A DNA stretch of 64,000 bases, taken from positions 124,001-188,000 of the forward strand of contig JASISA010000042.1 in assembly GCA_031771865.1 (NCBI GenBank), read 5' to 3'. The DNA is from Nothophaeocryptopus gaeumannii (taxonomy: Eukaryota; Ascomycota; Dothideomycetes; Mycosphaerellales; Mycosphaerellaceae). The notes under the pieces are model-generated. The model searched no databases, had not been told where the DNA came from, and saw nothing but the letters and a program-made list of their open reading frames with translations. A program made the translations under genes and the position numbers. This document shows, piece after piece, positions 10,208 through 19,974 of this stretch (positions are counted from its first letter, which is position 1; the number at the start of each line of letters is the position of its first letter).

Positions 10208-11452
10208 TCACCATCTGAGTCGCGGCCGTCCCAGAAAAGTCAATCCCGCAAGCCGTGATTGAAAACTCCACCCATGCCGGCCCCAAACGGCTTCTCTCCA
10301 TCTCATGTGGTCCCCCTTCAGAGCCCTGTGCACCACCAAATTGCTCCTTCACGTCGATCTCGCCTGCGCTCTCACCTAGCTTCATGTGCCGCGTTGTCGC
10401 CTGCTTCCTGACCGTCAATGATTCCCTTCACCTCCTGCTCCGTGATCTCATTCCAGATATCCTTGCTCAATAACTCCTCAATATTCCTGCCTATCATGGC
10501 ACGCACGCCCCTCTTCCAAGAGTTCCACAGCACAACAGCACTCCGGCGGCCAGGCCAGCCCCCCAGACATCCAATCTGCACCGGGAATCGTGCGCGCCAG
10601 TCTCGGCAAAGCTCATCTCGGATCGTTCCAGTCCATCTGCATTGCACCAACCAGCCCAGAGCGGCTGATGTAGCCTGTATCGTCGACCCAATCAATCAGA
10701 AGGTCGAGTTGCGAAAGTTCGGAGTGTTTCTTCTCCACGTCGCTCATGAGGTTCCGAAGAGCACGCCACTCGATGACGAGGTTGTGGTCGACTTTGATGG
10801 ACCAGTCGATCTTGCTTACTGGGAGTGTTTGCGCTGTGGCTGGCTGGATGAACCTGGGGTCTGCTTTCAATGTGGCGATGTGACGTTGGGCGTTGTGAGT
10901 GCCAAAGTCGAGGATGTGAGGCTCGGATGTTTTCCGGATGTTGAAGAGGTCGAGGGGGATGTGAAATCGCTTGCCATTACGACCGCCCGCGATAGAGAGT
11001 GGTGTTGGCTCTGACACGAATCGCAGGCTACCATGCTTCTTTTGAGTTTGGATGATAGTATCATAGCCTCTGGTACCCAAGGCTCGTAAGAGGCGATGGA
11101 GAATAATCCAATTTGTCTTGTCCGCTGCGAAGATGTGTATGACACCATCGGTGGGCTTTTCGATCTTGACTGGATACTCAAGGGGTACGGCTTGGTGCAG
11201 AATGCTGTTGATGAGAAGCTCATCTGGAAGAGCCTTCGCCGTACGAGCACTAGAGAAGGAGGAATGGAGTGGACGGCCCTGTGAGGTATCCTTGCCGCGG
11301 AGCAGCTCTGCCAGAGCCGCTTGCACTCGAGGACTGGACTGTTGACGATGGTTCCACGGTGAGCGTAAACTCCAAGGAGCGAAGTGGATGAATCGTAGGG
11401 CCCGGAGAGCTGGAGCAGGAGAAGGCGTGGTCGTGGCCGTGAAGGTAGGCAT
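10208..11452 (-). CDS. Hypothetical protein with mitochondrial-like N-terminus, three exons
   Basis: Three exons, 10652-11452, 10376-10575 and 10208-10325, join in frame to 372 residues. The introns are 76 nt (GTTGGT...GTGCAG) and 50 nt (GTGAGA...CACAG). Exon 1 starts MPTFTATTTP and is Arg/Ala/Pro-rich with few acidic residues up to about residue 70, consistent with a mitochondrial targeting sequence. It then becomes a mixed alpha/beta-looking domain (HIFAADKTNWIILHRLL; RFHIPLDLFNIRKT). The later exons read KRGVRAMIGRNIEELLSKD and end in a basic tail. If the first intron is not used, exon 1 simply stops at 10613 after 279 residues, so the C-terminus is the uncertain part. No domain was recognised. 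Confidence 0.6.
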
Positions 11453-12146
11453 GGCCGCGGCACCAGCGGGGATCGAGTGGGTAGGTAGTCGATCCTGACT
11501 CGAGGAAACGACTCGAAAAGAACGTCCGATATGGGAAAAGACAAGAACCGTGCACGTAGAAGTCCTTGGCCACAGGCCCTGACAGTATCAAGTGCAAATT
11601 AACTGTGCAAGCTAGAGCTTCTTTTCAGTTCACACGTACGTGATGCAGTAGAGGCGTCAGCCTTGGGATGAGAACAGGTGGCGATCGGTTCTGAACGGCA
11701 CAGGCCGCGGGGGAAGTCCGCCGCCAGAGGGTCGACCGTTGTCGGGGTTCGTTGGTGTTGAATCAAGTAGGGATTTCGAAGCTGGCGCAGGTGTATATGT
11801 CGTAGACAGACCCCGTGCACGCGCGATGCTCGGCGCGGTGATTGCGGCAATATTTGGTGTTCCTTAGCCGAAGGAAGCCGTGAGATCTTCCACGATCATG
11901 GGCAGAGGGTGCTGTAGGAGTTGAGCAGGTGATGCGCTGGCTTTGTCTCTGCTGAAAGGCCTGGTCGTCACAATAGTTCGTTGTCCTGGTAACGTCCTTG
12001 AAGCGCGGATTGACAGCTGACAAGGGCCGTCGAAAAATCCTTCACTTGAACAATGCGAGGCTTGTGATGAACACATACATCGACCTATGCACTACGACCA
12101 GTTCGTTTACACACAACTCTTCTACAATCGCTGACGGACGTCGACC
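11453..12146. other. Intergenic stretch
   Basis: Only short arginine/serine-rich frames are present, with no good start and no protein-like pattern. This is the divergent upstream region between the minus-strand gene at 10208-11452 and the plus-strand gene at 12147 or 12297. CA- and CT-rich sequence just before 12147 looks like a fungal 5' leader. Confidence 0.35.
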
Positions 12147-12809
12147 ATGCACACCCATACCCGTTCCGGCAACGCTCTCACCAACCGACTTCATCGACTC
12201 GGCTCATCCTGCAACTCCAACGACACGATCCCTACCACCATCACGTTCAAGCTCGCAATCAACAAAAAGATCAACTCCGTCACATCCACTGCCATCATGC
12301 CCGGCCTTACGAACGGCGTCGCTTCTCCCTCCTCCGTCTCCCTCGCCTGCGCCGGCCACAAATGCATCGATGTCGCCACCTACCTTCTCGGCCGCAAAGG
12401 CGATGCCGTCAAGATTGCCGACATAGCTGTTGACCTGCTCGGCAAGTATGCTTGGAAGAAGGGAGTCGAAATGGCTGTCACTGCTGGTGACGAGTCTGCC
12501 ACGGAGGCGCGCAAGACGCTGAAGCGGTAAGGATTCCTCCAGATCGACGTCGAGGGTTTCATGGGTAAGTTCTCCTACCACGCCGTTGCTTTTCATCGCG
12601 AGCTCATCAACGAGACTGACTGTTTTCCAGGTGACCATGCCCTTTCGGTTCGAGAGATGGCCAGGAAGATGCTTGTCGGCGCATACGCCGCTTTCTTGAA
12701 CTTGCACCTTATGGGTGATGCTGAAAAGGTGTTTGACACAGGCAAGTGGATCCTTGGGGAGGAGGAGTTTGAGGAGGCCGTCCAGGAGACGGTCGAGGCT
12801 TACATTTGA
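12147..12809 (+). pseudogene. Small hypothetical gene with an in-frame TAA
   Basis: From ATG 12147 (or the better-placed ATG 12297) a frame reads to TAA 12528-12530: CIDVATYLLGRKGDAVKIAD, later WKKGVEMAVTAGDES. Beyond the stop the same frame goes on as QIDVEGFMG, splices through a good 65-nt intron (GTAAGT at about 12565 to TTCCAG at about 12630), and continues as DHALSVREMARKMLVGAYAA to a TGA at 12807-12809. The protein-like sequence and correct splice phase after the TAA suggest one gene of about 155 residues (from 12297) interrupted by a nonsense codon. Alternatives are readthrough of TAA-GGA, or a sequence error. The product has Ala/Val-rich helices and no recognised domain. Confidence 0.45.
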
Positions 12810-13268
12810 GCGACTTCAGTGGATGGGCGATCGAAACGGAGATCACGATATGGACGCCGGGCGTCTACTTTGGCCAATTTCCTCCTCGGAGCTTGGTGTT
12901 TTCACACTACCTACATGAGAAAACGAACCGCATGAGTGCTACATAATCACGGACTTCCCTTTCCACTCAGCCTCCCGCAATTTTTATCCCTTTGACGATC
13001 CATGTGCTTCCAACGAGTATTAAAGCGACGGCAGTACCACGTGCCCCTCCAGTCTTCAAGACTACGGGAATTTGGCCGAGGACCTGCACGTAGATCAATC
13101 AACCTACTGTGGCCGCCCTCTGTCTCACACCCCATCCCACTCCGTTTGCCTCCCAACCCCACCTAATCCTCACCTTCCTTGTCTTCCCGCCCCACCTCAA
13201 GTCCCCTCTCCAGCCACCCTCACCTACATATACGTTCCAAAAGTTCACTCCCTCATCAAGTCAAAATC
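12810..13268. other. Gap between a small gene and the tRNA gene
   Basis: No coding frame with a start and protein-like content. The sequence is CT- and CA-rich from 13100 to 13260 (for example CCCACCTCAAGTCCCCTCTC), on the plus strand just ahead of the tRNA gene. Confidence 0.4.
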
Positions 13269-13412
13269 GGAGCGATGGTGCAGTGGTTAGCATACCAGAC
13301 TTCGAACGTCATTTCCCCTTTCCAGGCGGCGCGGAGGACATCTGTGGACAAGTGGTTAGTAGAGGATTTACGAGGGTATCTGGAGACCCGTGTTCAAATC
13401 ACGGTCGCTTCA
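13269..13412 (+). tRNA. tRNA-Arg (anticodon UCG) with a 72-nt intron
   Basis: The acceptor stem GGAGCGA (13269-13275) pairs with TCGCTTC (13405-13411), including one G-U pair, and A13412 is the discriminator base. The D arm is GTGC/GCAT with loop AGTGGTTA. The anticodon stem CCAGA pairs with TCTGG at 13379-13383, and the loop CTTCGAA has anticodon TCG, reading the arginine codon CGA. The T arm is CCGTG-TTCAAAT-CACGG. An intron of 72 nt (13306-13377) follows position 37, the universal place for nuclear tRNA introns. It carries CGA (in TTTACGAGGG) able to pair with the anticodon, as the splicing endonuclease requires. Internal A and B boxes are present and a T-run follows, so the gene looks functional. 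Confidence 0.93.
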
Positions 13413-13414
13413 AC

Positions 13415-13422
13415 TTTTTTTT
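13415..13422 (+). terminator. RNA polymerase III terminator of the tRNA gene
   Basis: Eight consecutive T residues start three bases after the discriminator base of the tRNA, the usual Pol III stop. Confidence 0.9.
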
Positions 13423-13517
13423 GCTTGTTGTGAGGGCTGAAGTAATGGATTGAACAATCAAATCAATGGTCGCTCTCGGCGGCGGTGATGATGGCTAGGC
13501 TGTCAACCTCTGAGTTC

Positions 13518-13859
13518 TTATGGTTTGCATTGATATGACTTCAGAGAAATGAAAATATATCGTCGCCAAATTTTTGCCAATTCTATCATTGAGCGGACTA
13601 GGTAACATTGGGCAGCCTTGATCTTGAGTTCGAGACAATGAGCGGGTTGATTGCACTTTCGCGTAGCACGCCTTCGGCAAACAAGATATGGCAGTGCAAC
13701 ACGTATGAGAATGTCATTCTCAGTCTCTATATCTGCTGCAGCATAAAGACAGAAGCGAACAGCTCCTAGTCGTCTCGCAAGATGGCGTTGGTCTTCCCGA
13801 GAATTTTGGACCACGTGTAAATCGTCTACTCCGCGCCTTCGATCCGCCAACCCGTACAT
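13518..13859 (-). CDS. Possible small hypothetical protein
   Basis: An ATG at 13859 opens a 113-codon frame that reads like protein in places (RRLGAVRFCLYAAADIETE; MIELAKIWRRYIFISLK). There is no recognisable domain and no supporting neighbour. It may equally be an exon of a longer minus-strand gene or a chance frame in the tRNA-flanking DNA. Confidence 0.25.
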   Translation of the reverse strand: MYGLADRRRGVDDLHVVQNSREDQRHLARRLGAVRFCLYAAADIETENDILIRVALPYLVCRRRATRKCNQPAHCLELKIKAAQCYLVRSMIELAKIWRRYIFISLKSYQCKP

Positions 13860-14091
13860 CCCATCTCATAAGAAGTGAGCCTAGTGGCGCAGCCGCATTC
13901 AATTCATACGTAATTCTCAAGAATCTGTTCTCTGGAGCTTTCTGCTTGACTTTCAGCAGGTTGCAGCCTGAGGATGCAATGTTTTGATCTTCCGGCCCGC
14001 TGGCTTGTGAAGGTCTTGGCAGCCCGGCTTCTGAAGCCTCGCCGTCACATTGGCCGCCAGCATCCAAATATACACATCGCGAAAACACAAC

Positions 14092-14904
14092 ATGGTTTTC
14101 ATGCTACAGTATCTTGGACGACAAAAGACGACAAAGAAAAAAAAGCAAAGTGCCGCGCGCTCACCTACGAAAATGGCCGCCGACAAAGCCCTGGTCCTCC
14201 GCGCCAACGTCGTTCGATACCTCATCGACGGCAAGGCAGTCGCCCACCTCGAGGCGGTTGACGATAACCAGTCTACCACTATCAAAGGCAACACCACTAC
14301 CATCCGCATCGATCTATCGAAAGACCCGAACGTCACTGCGCGCGATCCGAAGTGGCTTTACATCCCAACGCCCCGCCAAATCACAGACTCGACTATCCAG
14401 GACATCACCTCGTTCGAAGTATGCGAGCCCTACCTCTACAAGTACGCGGTACCAGGAAGCACCGTCTTCCACGACTGCCTGCGTCGCATGACTGTGCGTA
14501 GCGAGCGAAAGCCCGATTCTTTTGGGAAAGGCGAAGTTTGGGAGATCGCGACAGGCTTCCCAGTCTGGGAGATGCTGGAGAACCGCAGGGCGGTGAGGAT
14601 CGAGAAACAAATTGAGCGTGCGACTCGATATGGAATTGAATACCTGGCCACGGGCGCACTGGAGGATGTGCTTGCGATGGAAAATGGCAGGACCGGAGGA
14701 TCGAAACTGAGGGCGGAGATGTTGTACATGGCGCAGAGGTGCTTGAAGGGAAGCAATCGGACTCTAAAGGAGAATGGTGAGGATGACTTCGTGGGAGTCA
14801 AGCTGGGGACGAGGTACATGATGAAGACGCGAGACGAGGCGGCGCGTAAGTATCGCGTTGCGACTTGGGATGGGAAGGAGGCTGGCTGGAGCAGACTCAT
14901 CTGA
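14092..14904 (+). CDS. Hypothetical protein, 270 residues
   Basis: A single open frame starts at ATG 14092; a second in-frame ATG at 14173 (MAADKALVLRANVVRYL) is an equally good start and would remove a lysine-rich leader (QKTTKKKKQSA). The body looks like a compact globular protein: alternating hydrophobic strands (ANVVRYLIDGKAVAHLEAV), several Trp-containing segments (DPKWLYIPTPRQ; KGEVWEIATGFPVWEML), and a helical part (EKQIERATRYGIEYLATG). No known domain was recognised. The frame has no interruptions and ends with a clean TGA. It is probably a lineage-specific ascomycete protein. Confidence 0.75.
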   Translation: MVFMLQYLGRQKTTKKKKQSAARSPTKMAADKALVLRANVVRYLIDGKAVAHLEAVDDNQSTTIKGNTTTIRIDLSKDPNVTARDPKWLYIPTPRQITDSTIQDITSFEVCEPYLYKYAVPGSTVFHDCLRRMTVRSERKPDSFGKGEVWEIATGFPVWEMLENRRAVRIEKQIERATRYGIEYLATGALEDVLAMENGRTGGSKLRAEMLYMAQRCLKGSNRTLKENGEDDFVGVKLGTRYMMKTRDEAARKYRVATWDGKEAGWSRLI

Positions 14905-15648
14905 GCACAGCGCGTGGATTTGAAGATCTCAGCGTTGCAAGGGCGAACGATGCACGCACCGTCCAATACGGATGAGCGCAGCATGCGAGGCGGTAGAAAG
15001 AGACTCGCAATGATATGTTGCGATTAGACAATGTCTCAAGGTCGTGGAAGCGTCTGAGCAGCGAGTTTGGCTAACAAAGCTGAAAAGATGACTGGATTCG
15101 CCATGTGGTGCTGCGTTTCGACTCAGCTTTCAACACCTTACTGCTTTCGATCCACACCTATCAGATTGAGCTTGACATGTTTCATCCGTACGTCTGCGTT
15201 AGCTAATGAACGAAACGACACAGCCACACCCAACACGTATCAATATAAATTTGTAGCCTACAACCGATATGTACTTCATATGGTCGTTGCTGACTCGTAC
15301 AGTGTATCGATGGCTCATTTGCAATACGAACACGATGAACAGACGAAGACGTGAGGTGATACAAGCGTAAGATCCGCCAATATTCGAAATGGCTGTCTTC
15401 TGATGAGTAGATCTTCTGATCACAGCACGAGATACTCAGAGCACCTGCGTTGATACAGCGATCTACGATTGCTATAGACTTGGTGGTGATCCTCAACGAT
15501 GCTTGCGGTCCTTGATCGATCAATGGCATGTATCGTTAGCACTCTTGGGCATAAGTCAAGGTGAAGCAGACTGTTGAAGTTCAAAAGCCGTTGGACTACG
15601 GACCAGATGGCATCACTAGCGCGTGTGAGCTTTGCAGGGGTGTGAGAC
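14905..15648. other. Intergenic stretch
   Basis: Only short frames without protein-like pattern. The composition is nearer 47-50 percent GC than the coding flanks. It separates the 270-residue gene from the RNase H-like frame. Confidence 0.4.
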
Positions 15649-16401
15649 GTGGGTGTTTGTAAATTTTCACCCCTCAGACTTCACGAAAGATTCGGCAGCA
15701 CCACGACAGCGAAGACGGAGCAACAGCAGCAACAACAGAGGATCCCCGAGGAGCGAGAGCATACCGAGCAAGCCAGCACGAGAACAGCAGCAGCAGCAGC
15801 AGCAACAGCAGCGACAGCAGTAACAGCAGCAACAGCAGCAACATCAGAGAGGAGGTCGGCGGCTCCCTCGCTGTCCGCCCAGCGCCCACCCGTTCAGCAT
15901 GGATGGACCCAGGACGTGTTCTGCGATGGATCCGACTGGAGTCGGGATGCCGCCGGAGCCGCGTGGGCCTTCCAGTGGGATGGGTCGCACCTCTGGCAGG
16001 GAGAGGTATGGGCGCTGGGACCCGGGGTCGGAATCGATCGGGCGGAGTTAATAGCATTGCAGAGGGCGGTGAGTTGGTTTCTCGCCTGCTTTCCGAACTG
16101 CGACTTCGTTCTTGAGAGACTGTCCCTGGTGTCGGACTCGAGAACAGCGCTGGACAAGGTCCACCGGTACCTGGAAACCGGGCAGTTCAGCGGCACCAAC
16201 TGCGACATCGTCCAGAGCGCGGGCGATAAGATCCTGGGCCTGAGGATCGACCACGGGGTGAGAACTGTTCTCGAGTGGGAGCGAGGCAAGACCACCCCTA
16301 GCGGCCTCAAAGCCGATGCTTGGGCCAAAGACGGCAGCAGCGAGTCGTGGGACCGAAAGGTTACCAGGACTTCGTGCATCGTCTGGCGGCGCGAGTACTA
16401 A
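15649..16401 (+). pseudogene. RNase H-like domain reading frame without a start codon
   Basis: The frame opens right after a TGA and runs 250 codons to TAA 16399-16401, but contains no ATG ahead of its domain. The first third is glutamine- then alanine/threonine-rich, from a CAG/CAA repeat. The rest has an RNase H layout: DVFCDGSDWSRDAAGAAW (first Asp), GVGIDRAELIALQRAV (Glu), and LSLVSDSRTALDKV (second Asp), in the order and spacing of the DEDD active site. Such domains occur at the C-terminus of non-LTR retrotransposon polyproteins and as stand-alone fungal proteins. No reverse transcriptase lies upstream, so this is either a retroelement relic or an exon of a gene whose start was not found. 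Confidence 0.55.
15719..15843 (+). repeat. CAG/CAA-type trinucleotide repeat
   Basis: Imperfect runs of CAG, CAA and AGCAAC triplets fill this stretch, coding for glutamine or alanine/threonine runs depending on the frame. It sits inside the RNase H-like reading frame, in its N-terminal part. Confidence 0.8.
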
Positions 16402-18793
16402 ATCCGGCGTGTGACAAGTCCCAGTAACGGCTGGGCAGCAACGGTGGCCGCCCAGAGAGGCGCGACAGTAAGCCCAGTCCACCCTGGCAAGGAGGCCAAT
16501 CCTTCCACTTGCACGCAGTGGCCTCTGCACGTCTACATCAATTCGGGACGTCAGGCGAAGGACAACAATCATGAGAAAAGTCAAGAAGATCCATGATCAC
16601 CCGGTACAATCAACCTGCGAGCGATCATCAAACGCAGACAGTCATCACACATATGTCAACATCTCACGCAGACCAAGCATCTCACACAAAGGATCACACG
16701 CAAGCAATCACAAGGGGAGTTCTCGGAACTATGAACTCGCTCCATTGGATAGTCGGATGCTCAGCTTGCTAGCACTGAGCAATGCCATCCACAACAACGA
16801 CAGTTCGAGAGAGCATCGGTTGGTTATATCTGGGCAGATTGAAAGAGAACACCATTCCAAAACCCAGAGTTTAGATCAGCATTGAGTCCAGGTCTACTCG
16901 CAACATTGGCGATCGATCACCCAAACCAGCTTGAACCGAAAAGCGAAGAGGGGCATCACACCAAAACACTGCCACCCGATCGCTCGATTGCACAGTCAGA
17001 TGCTCAGCACATCGTATCAGAGAATGTCAGCCGCAAGACACACGCTGCGCAAAACTCCAAGTCAGCTTCTTGATGGAGATCAATCCTACCTCCACATTAC
17101 GCGACCGGAGAGCACCCTTCCACAATCAAAAAGCGACAATAGGCACCACGTAAAGCCACTGCCATTCCTTCACTCGATCTCACGGTCACATGTTCAGCCC
17201 ATTAGCATTGAGCGATGATCACCACAACAACCACGCTACGCGAGAGCCACAGTCAACTTCTCGCATTTCATTCTCGAAGAATGATCAGACCTGCCGCTTA
17301 ACATCCAAGCCCGGCACATTCCCGAAGTCGATATGGACAGCACTCAGACCGACTTTGCAACAACCGTGTCGCTTCAATGCTGGTCGTCGAGTGCGTGGTC
17401 TTCCCAACCTGCCTTCTATCACTCCAGTCTTCCAGGACAGACTGCGGCTCAGACGTAACTTTTCGAAAGCGATATCAAAATCTGTTGCGTCCACGATTGA
17501 GCGCCCAATCGCGAGTCACGCTCAGACGCTCATTCCTCTGAAGCGCTCGCACTCCATAAGTCATCTTGTTGTCTGCCAACTGTCAGCCGCATCGCGTTGA
17601 AAAGCGGGTACCAACAAGCTCTCAGTAACGGGCCAAAGTACGGACCGGTGTCTCAAGCAAAATCCTCGTACGATCAACATGACCCATCGATCCTTGCTCT
17701 CGGCTGTCTAGTAATCATCCAGGCTTTGAGCTTCTCTCAACATTGCCTATGGCTGGAACACCTTTCCAATTTGGTGCAAGCAACTCAGTCCGGTATCACC
17801 CAAGTCTGCTGCGCTGCGAATGCTTTCTTGGATACTCTACGCCGCTCGTCAGAACCATACACCACTTCATACCCACCTTGCTGCTCTCAACTAAGTGGAG
17901 GAAGCTCTTCACATATCCGACTGCTTCGCAATCCTAGACGAATGCGTCACACTTCCGCCACGTCATGCTCCAGAATAACACTTCTAATCAAGAAAAGCTC
18001 GCTCTCTCAACAAATGCTCTGCTCGCTACGACCTCCTCGAGTCGTCCCGAATTGGAAGCCTTGACCGCGACCACCTCTCCTCCTAAGCTACCAGGCTTCT
18101 AGTCTTTTTGAAGGCTGGATGCAAGACCCGCACGGCCTCGCCGCTCCTATGCCATTCATCACTCCCTTCGAAGTCTCATGGGTGGCAATCGCAGCATCAC
18201 TGTCACTGCTCGAGAGCTGCGCCGCATCGTCTGTCGAGTCTTCTTGAGCCCTCTAACCTGCTCCTACAGCCCAGCATTGTGCGTTGGTGCAAGGTATTTG
18301 CTGCTATCGCTCCTGCTCATATCGCTCACGCTGGCTCACCTACGTGCTGTACGAGCCAAATTTGAACTTGATCGTGTCGTCTCTCGCAGTCTGGATTGGA
18401 CAACCTGTTCAGCAAGGTGCTCGTACTCATCAAATGTTCTCTCGTCTTTGCTAGAAGATTCATCCTACACTCAACTAGTCTCGGCTCGAAACTTCATCCA
18501 CACACTGGAATCTTGGCTATGGTCGCCTTCAAGGACGGCATCTCGTCCAGCTCCGACACAGACCACAAAACGACGTCGAAAGGTTTCATGCGCTACAGTT
18601 TCACGGCGTTCGCTCTCTTACGGTTTGCAACTTCCTGCTACTTACTCGCGCGCACCGGCTGCAAGGCGTTCAAGGCGTATCGTCGGTCCTCTCGAAGGCA
18701 TGCTAGGTTCCACCCTGCGCACCATGTCGCCTCTCAGATCTACCACCAGAGCTTCGCGAAAACGTCTACCGGCAGATCTGGTCAGCACCCCGA
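16402..18793. other. Gene-poor stretch with old repeats
   Basis: No convincing gene was found in almost 2.4 kb. All plus-strand frames are Ser/His/Arg-rich and short. The section 16.6-17.3 kb contains diverged direct repeats listed separately. From about 18,300 to 18,750 two frames are open on the plus strand with hydrophobic or basic segments (LLLSLLLISLTLAHL; SFTAFALLRFATSCYLLAR), which could be remnants of a membrane protein. Confidence 0.35.
16730..17290 (+). repeat. Three diverged direct repeats, spacing about 190-245 bp
   Basis: Three blocks resemble one another: GATGCTCAGCTTGCTAGCAC near 16757, GATGCTCAGCACATCGTATC near 17000, and CATGTTCAGCCCATTAGCAT near 17189. Each is followed by a GAGCAATG/GAGAATGTCAGCC/GAGCGATGATCACC element and then CACA-rich sequence. 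The second and third copies also share the preceding CACTGCCA...CTCGAT segment. Identity looks like 60-75 percent by eye. Confidence 0.5.
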
Positions 18794-19606
18794 TTGACAG
18801 CCTGTCCATCTCCGGCTGTCAACACAGTCAATTTTATAACATTCTACCTCGAAGATGCTAGTGCCCTTCAGGAACAACTCTGCCTTGACAGGTTATACAC
18901 CTGGCTACGTGAGGAGATCGGGGAGTACATCCATCGCGAGCTGCTGAGTCAGTCAACGCTACTGATCGGCAATGAACCGGACTCCAAGACGACAGCTCTC
19001 CTCCCGTCGCATTTGCAGCCGGGAATGGAGCACTGCAGGCACGTGGAAGTCACTATGAAATTCATACTCCAAGCCGCTGGTCAACGGCTGAAATTGGGGT
19101 CCGACACTTACACCGTCAAGACGGTCTTCGAACTGAAGCGAGGCAGTCGAACCAAGCAATGGTACACAGAGGGCATGAGATGCTCAGCTCGGCGTCTTAG
19201 CAGAGCACCTGCTTACCGAGCTGCCCGCGTTGCAGCATTCCTTAGAAACGTCATGCACTTCACTTGCACTGCATTCCGCCGCTGGGGCGTAGTATCTTGG
19301 ATGGTGCCACCGGTCGGCCTGCATACCACTTGTTCTGTTATTGCCACACTGCTCTATGCACATGACTTCCGACGAGGCCATCTTGAACGAGGGAGAGAAG
19401 CGTCAGGATGCTCGCTACGTTTTCGAATACTTATTAGGGAGGTCATGCGGAGTAGCTTTCCATCCGGTGGGCGGGAAGTTGAGACACCTAACACCAAGGA
19501 TTTGCGGAACATAGCACCGGTAGCGTGGCATGGGAGGAGTTGCATTGAGAGAAAGCCGAGACAATGCCATAGCTGCGAGATTGAAGCGAGGACTGCACGC
19601 GGGTGA
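18794..19606 (+). CDS. Possible hypothetical protein frame
   Basis: A 270-codon frame without an early ATG. The part around 18,870-19,170 looks protein-like (LDRLYTWLREEIGEYIHREL; KFILQAAGQRLKLGSDTY), whereas the later part is Arg/Cys-rich and unconvincing. The first in-frame ATG is at about 19,025. It may be an exon or a decayed gene. No family recognised. Confidence 0.25.
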   Translation: MTACPSPAVNTVNFITFYLEDASALQEQLCLDRLYTWLREEIGEYIHRELLSQSTLLIGNEPDSKTTALLPSHLQPGMEHCRHVEVTMKFILQAAGQRLKLGSDTYTVKTVFELKRGSRTKQWYTEGMRCSARRLSRAPAYRAARVAAFLRNVMHFTCTAFRRWGVVSWMVPPVGLHTTCSVIATLLYAHDFRRGHLERGREASGCSLRFRILIREVMRSSFPSGGREVETPNTKDLRNIAPVAWHGRSCIERKPRQCHSCEIEARTARG

Positions 19607-19974
19607 AGCGATAGATATTAGTTGAGACCATAACACGTCTTTCCCCAAAAGCCTCTTTGTGGATCGGAGAAGTGCAGTGTAGTGGGTAGGGGAATAGAAG
19701 GGGCACTCCTTTGTTCGTAGAAGCTCCTGCTATTGATGTTGCTTGTCTTCTCGTATCCGAGCTTTTTGCAGTGTACCGCGGCGATCGCCAGGCGCATGGA
19801 TGAAGTGCATGTGAACACAGTCGCATCAAACAGTCACGCATGGCTCGTGCGCAAAGCTTATTTCCTTGCGCATATAAGCCGCGCTTCATCTGTGACTTAC
19901 CTCGACACATCAGCACTTGAATCTGACATTCAGATACATATCCACATCCGCCGCTTCGCGCGACTGCCGCCATC

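Noticed and set aside
10418..11014. 198-codon plus-strand frame with some protein-like parts
   Set aside because: It overlaps the spliced minus-strand gene at 10,208-11,452, which has a better start, longer frame and in-phase introns.
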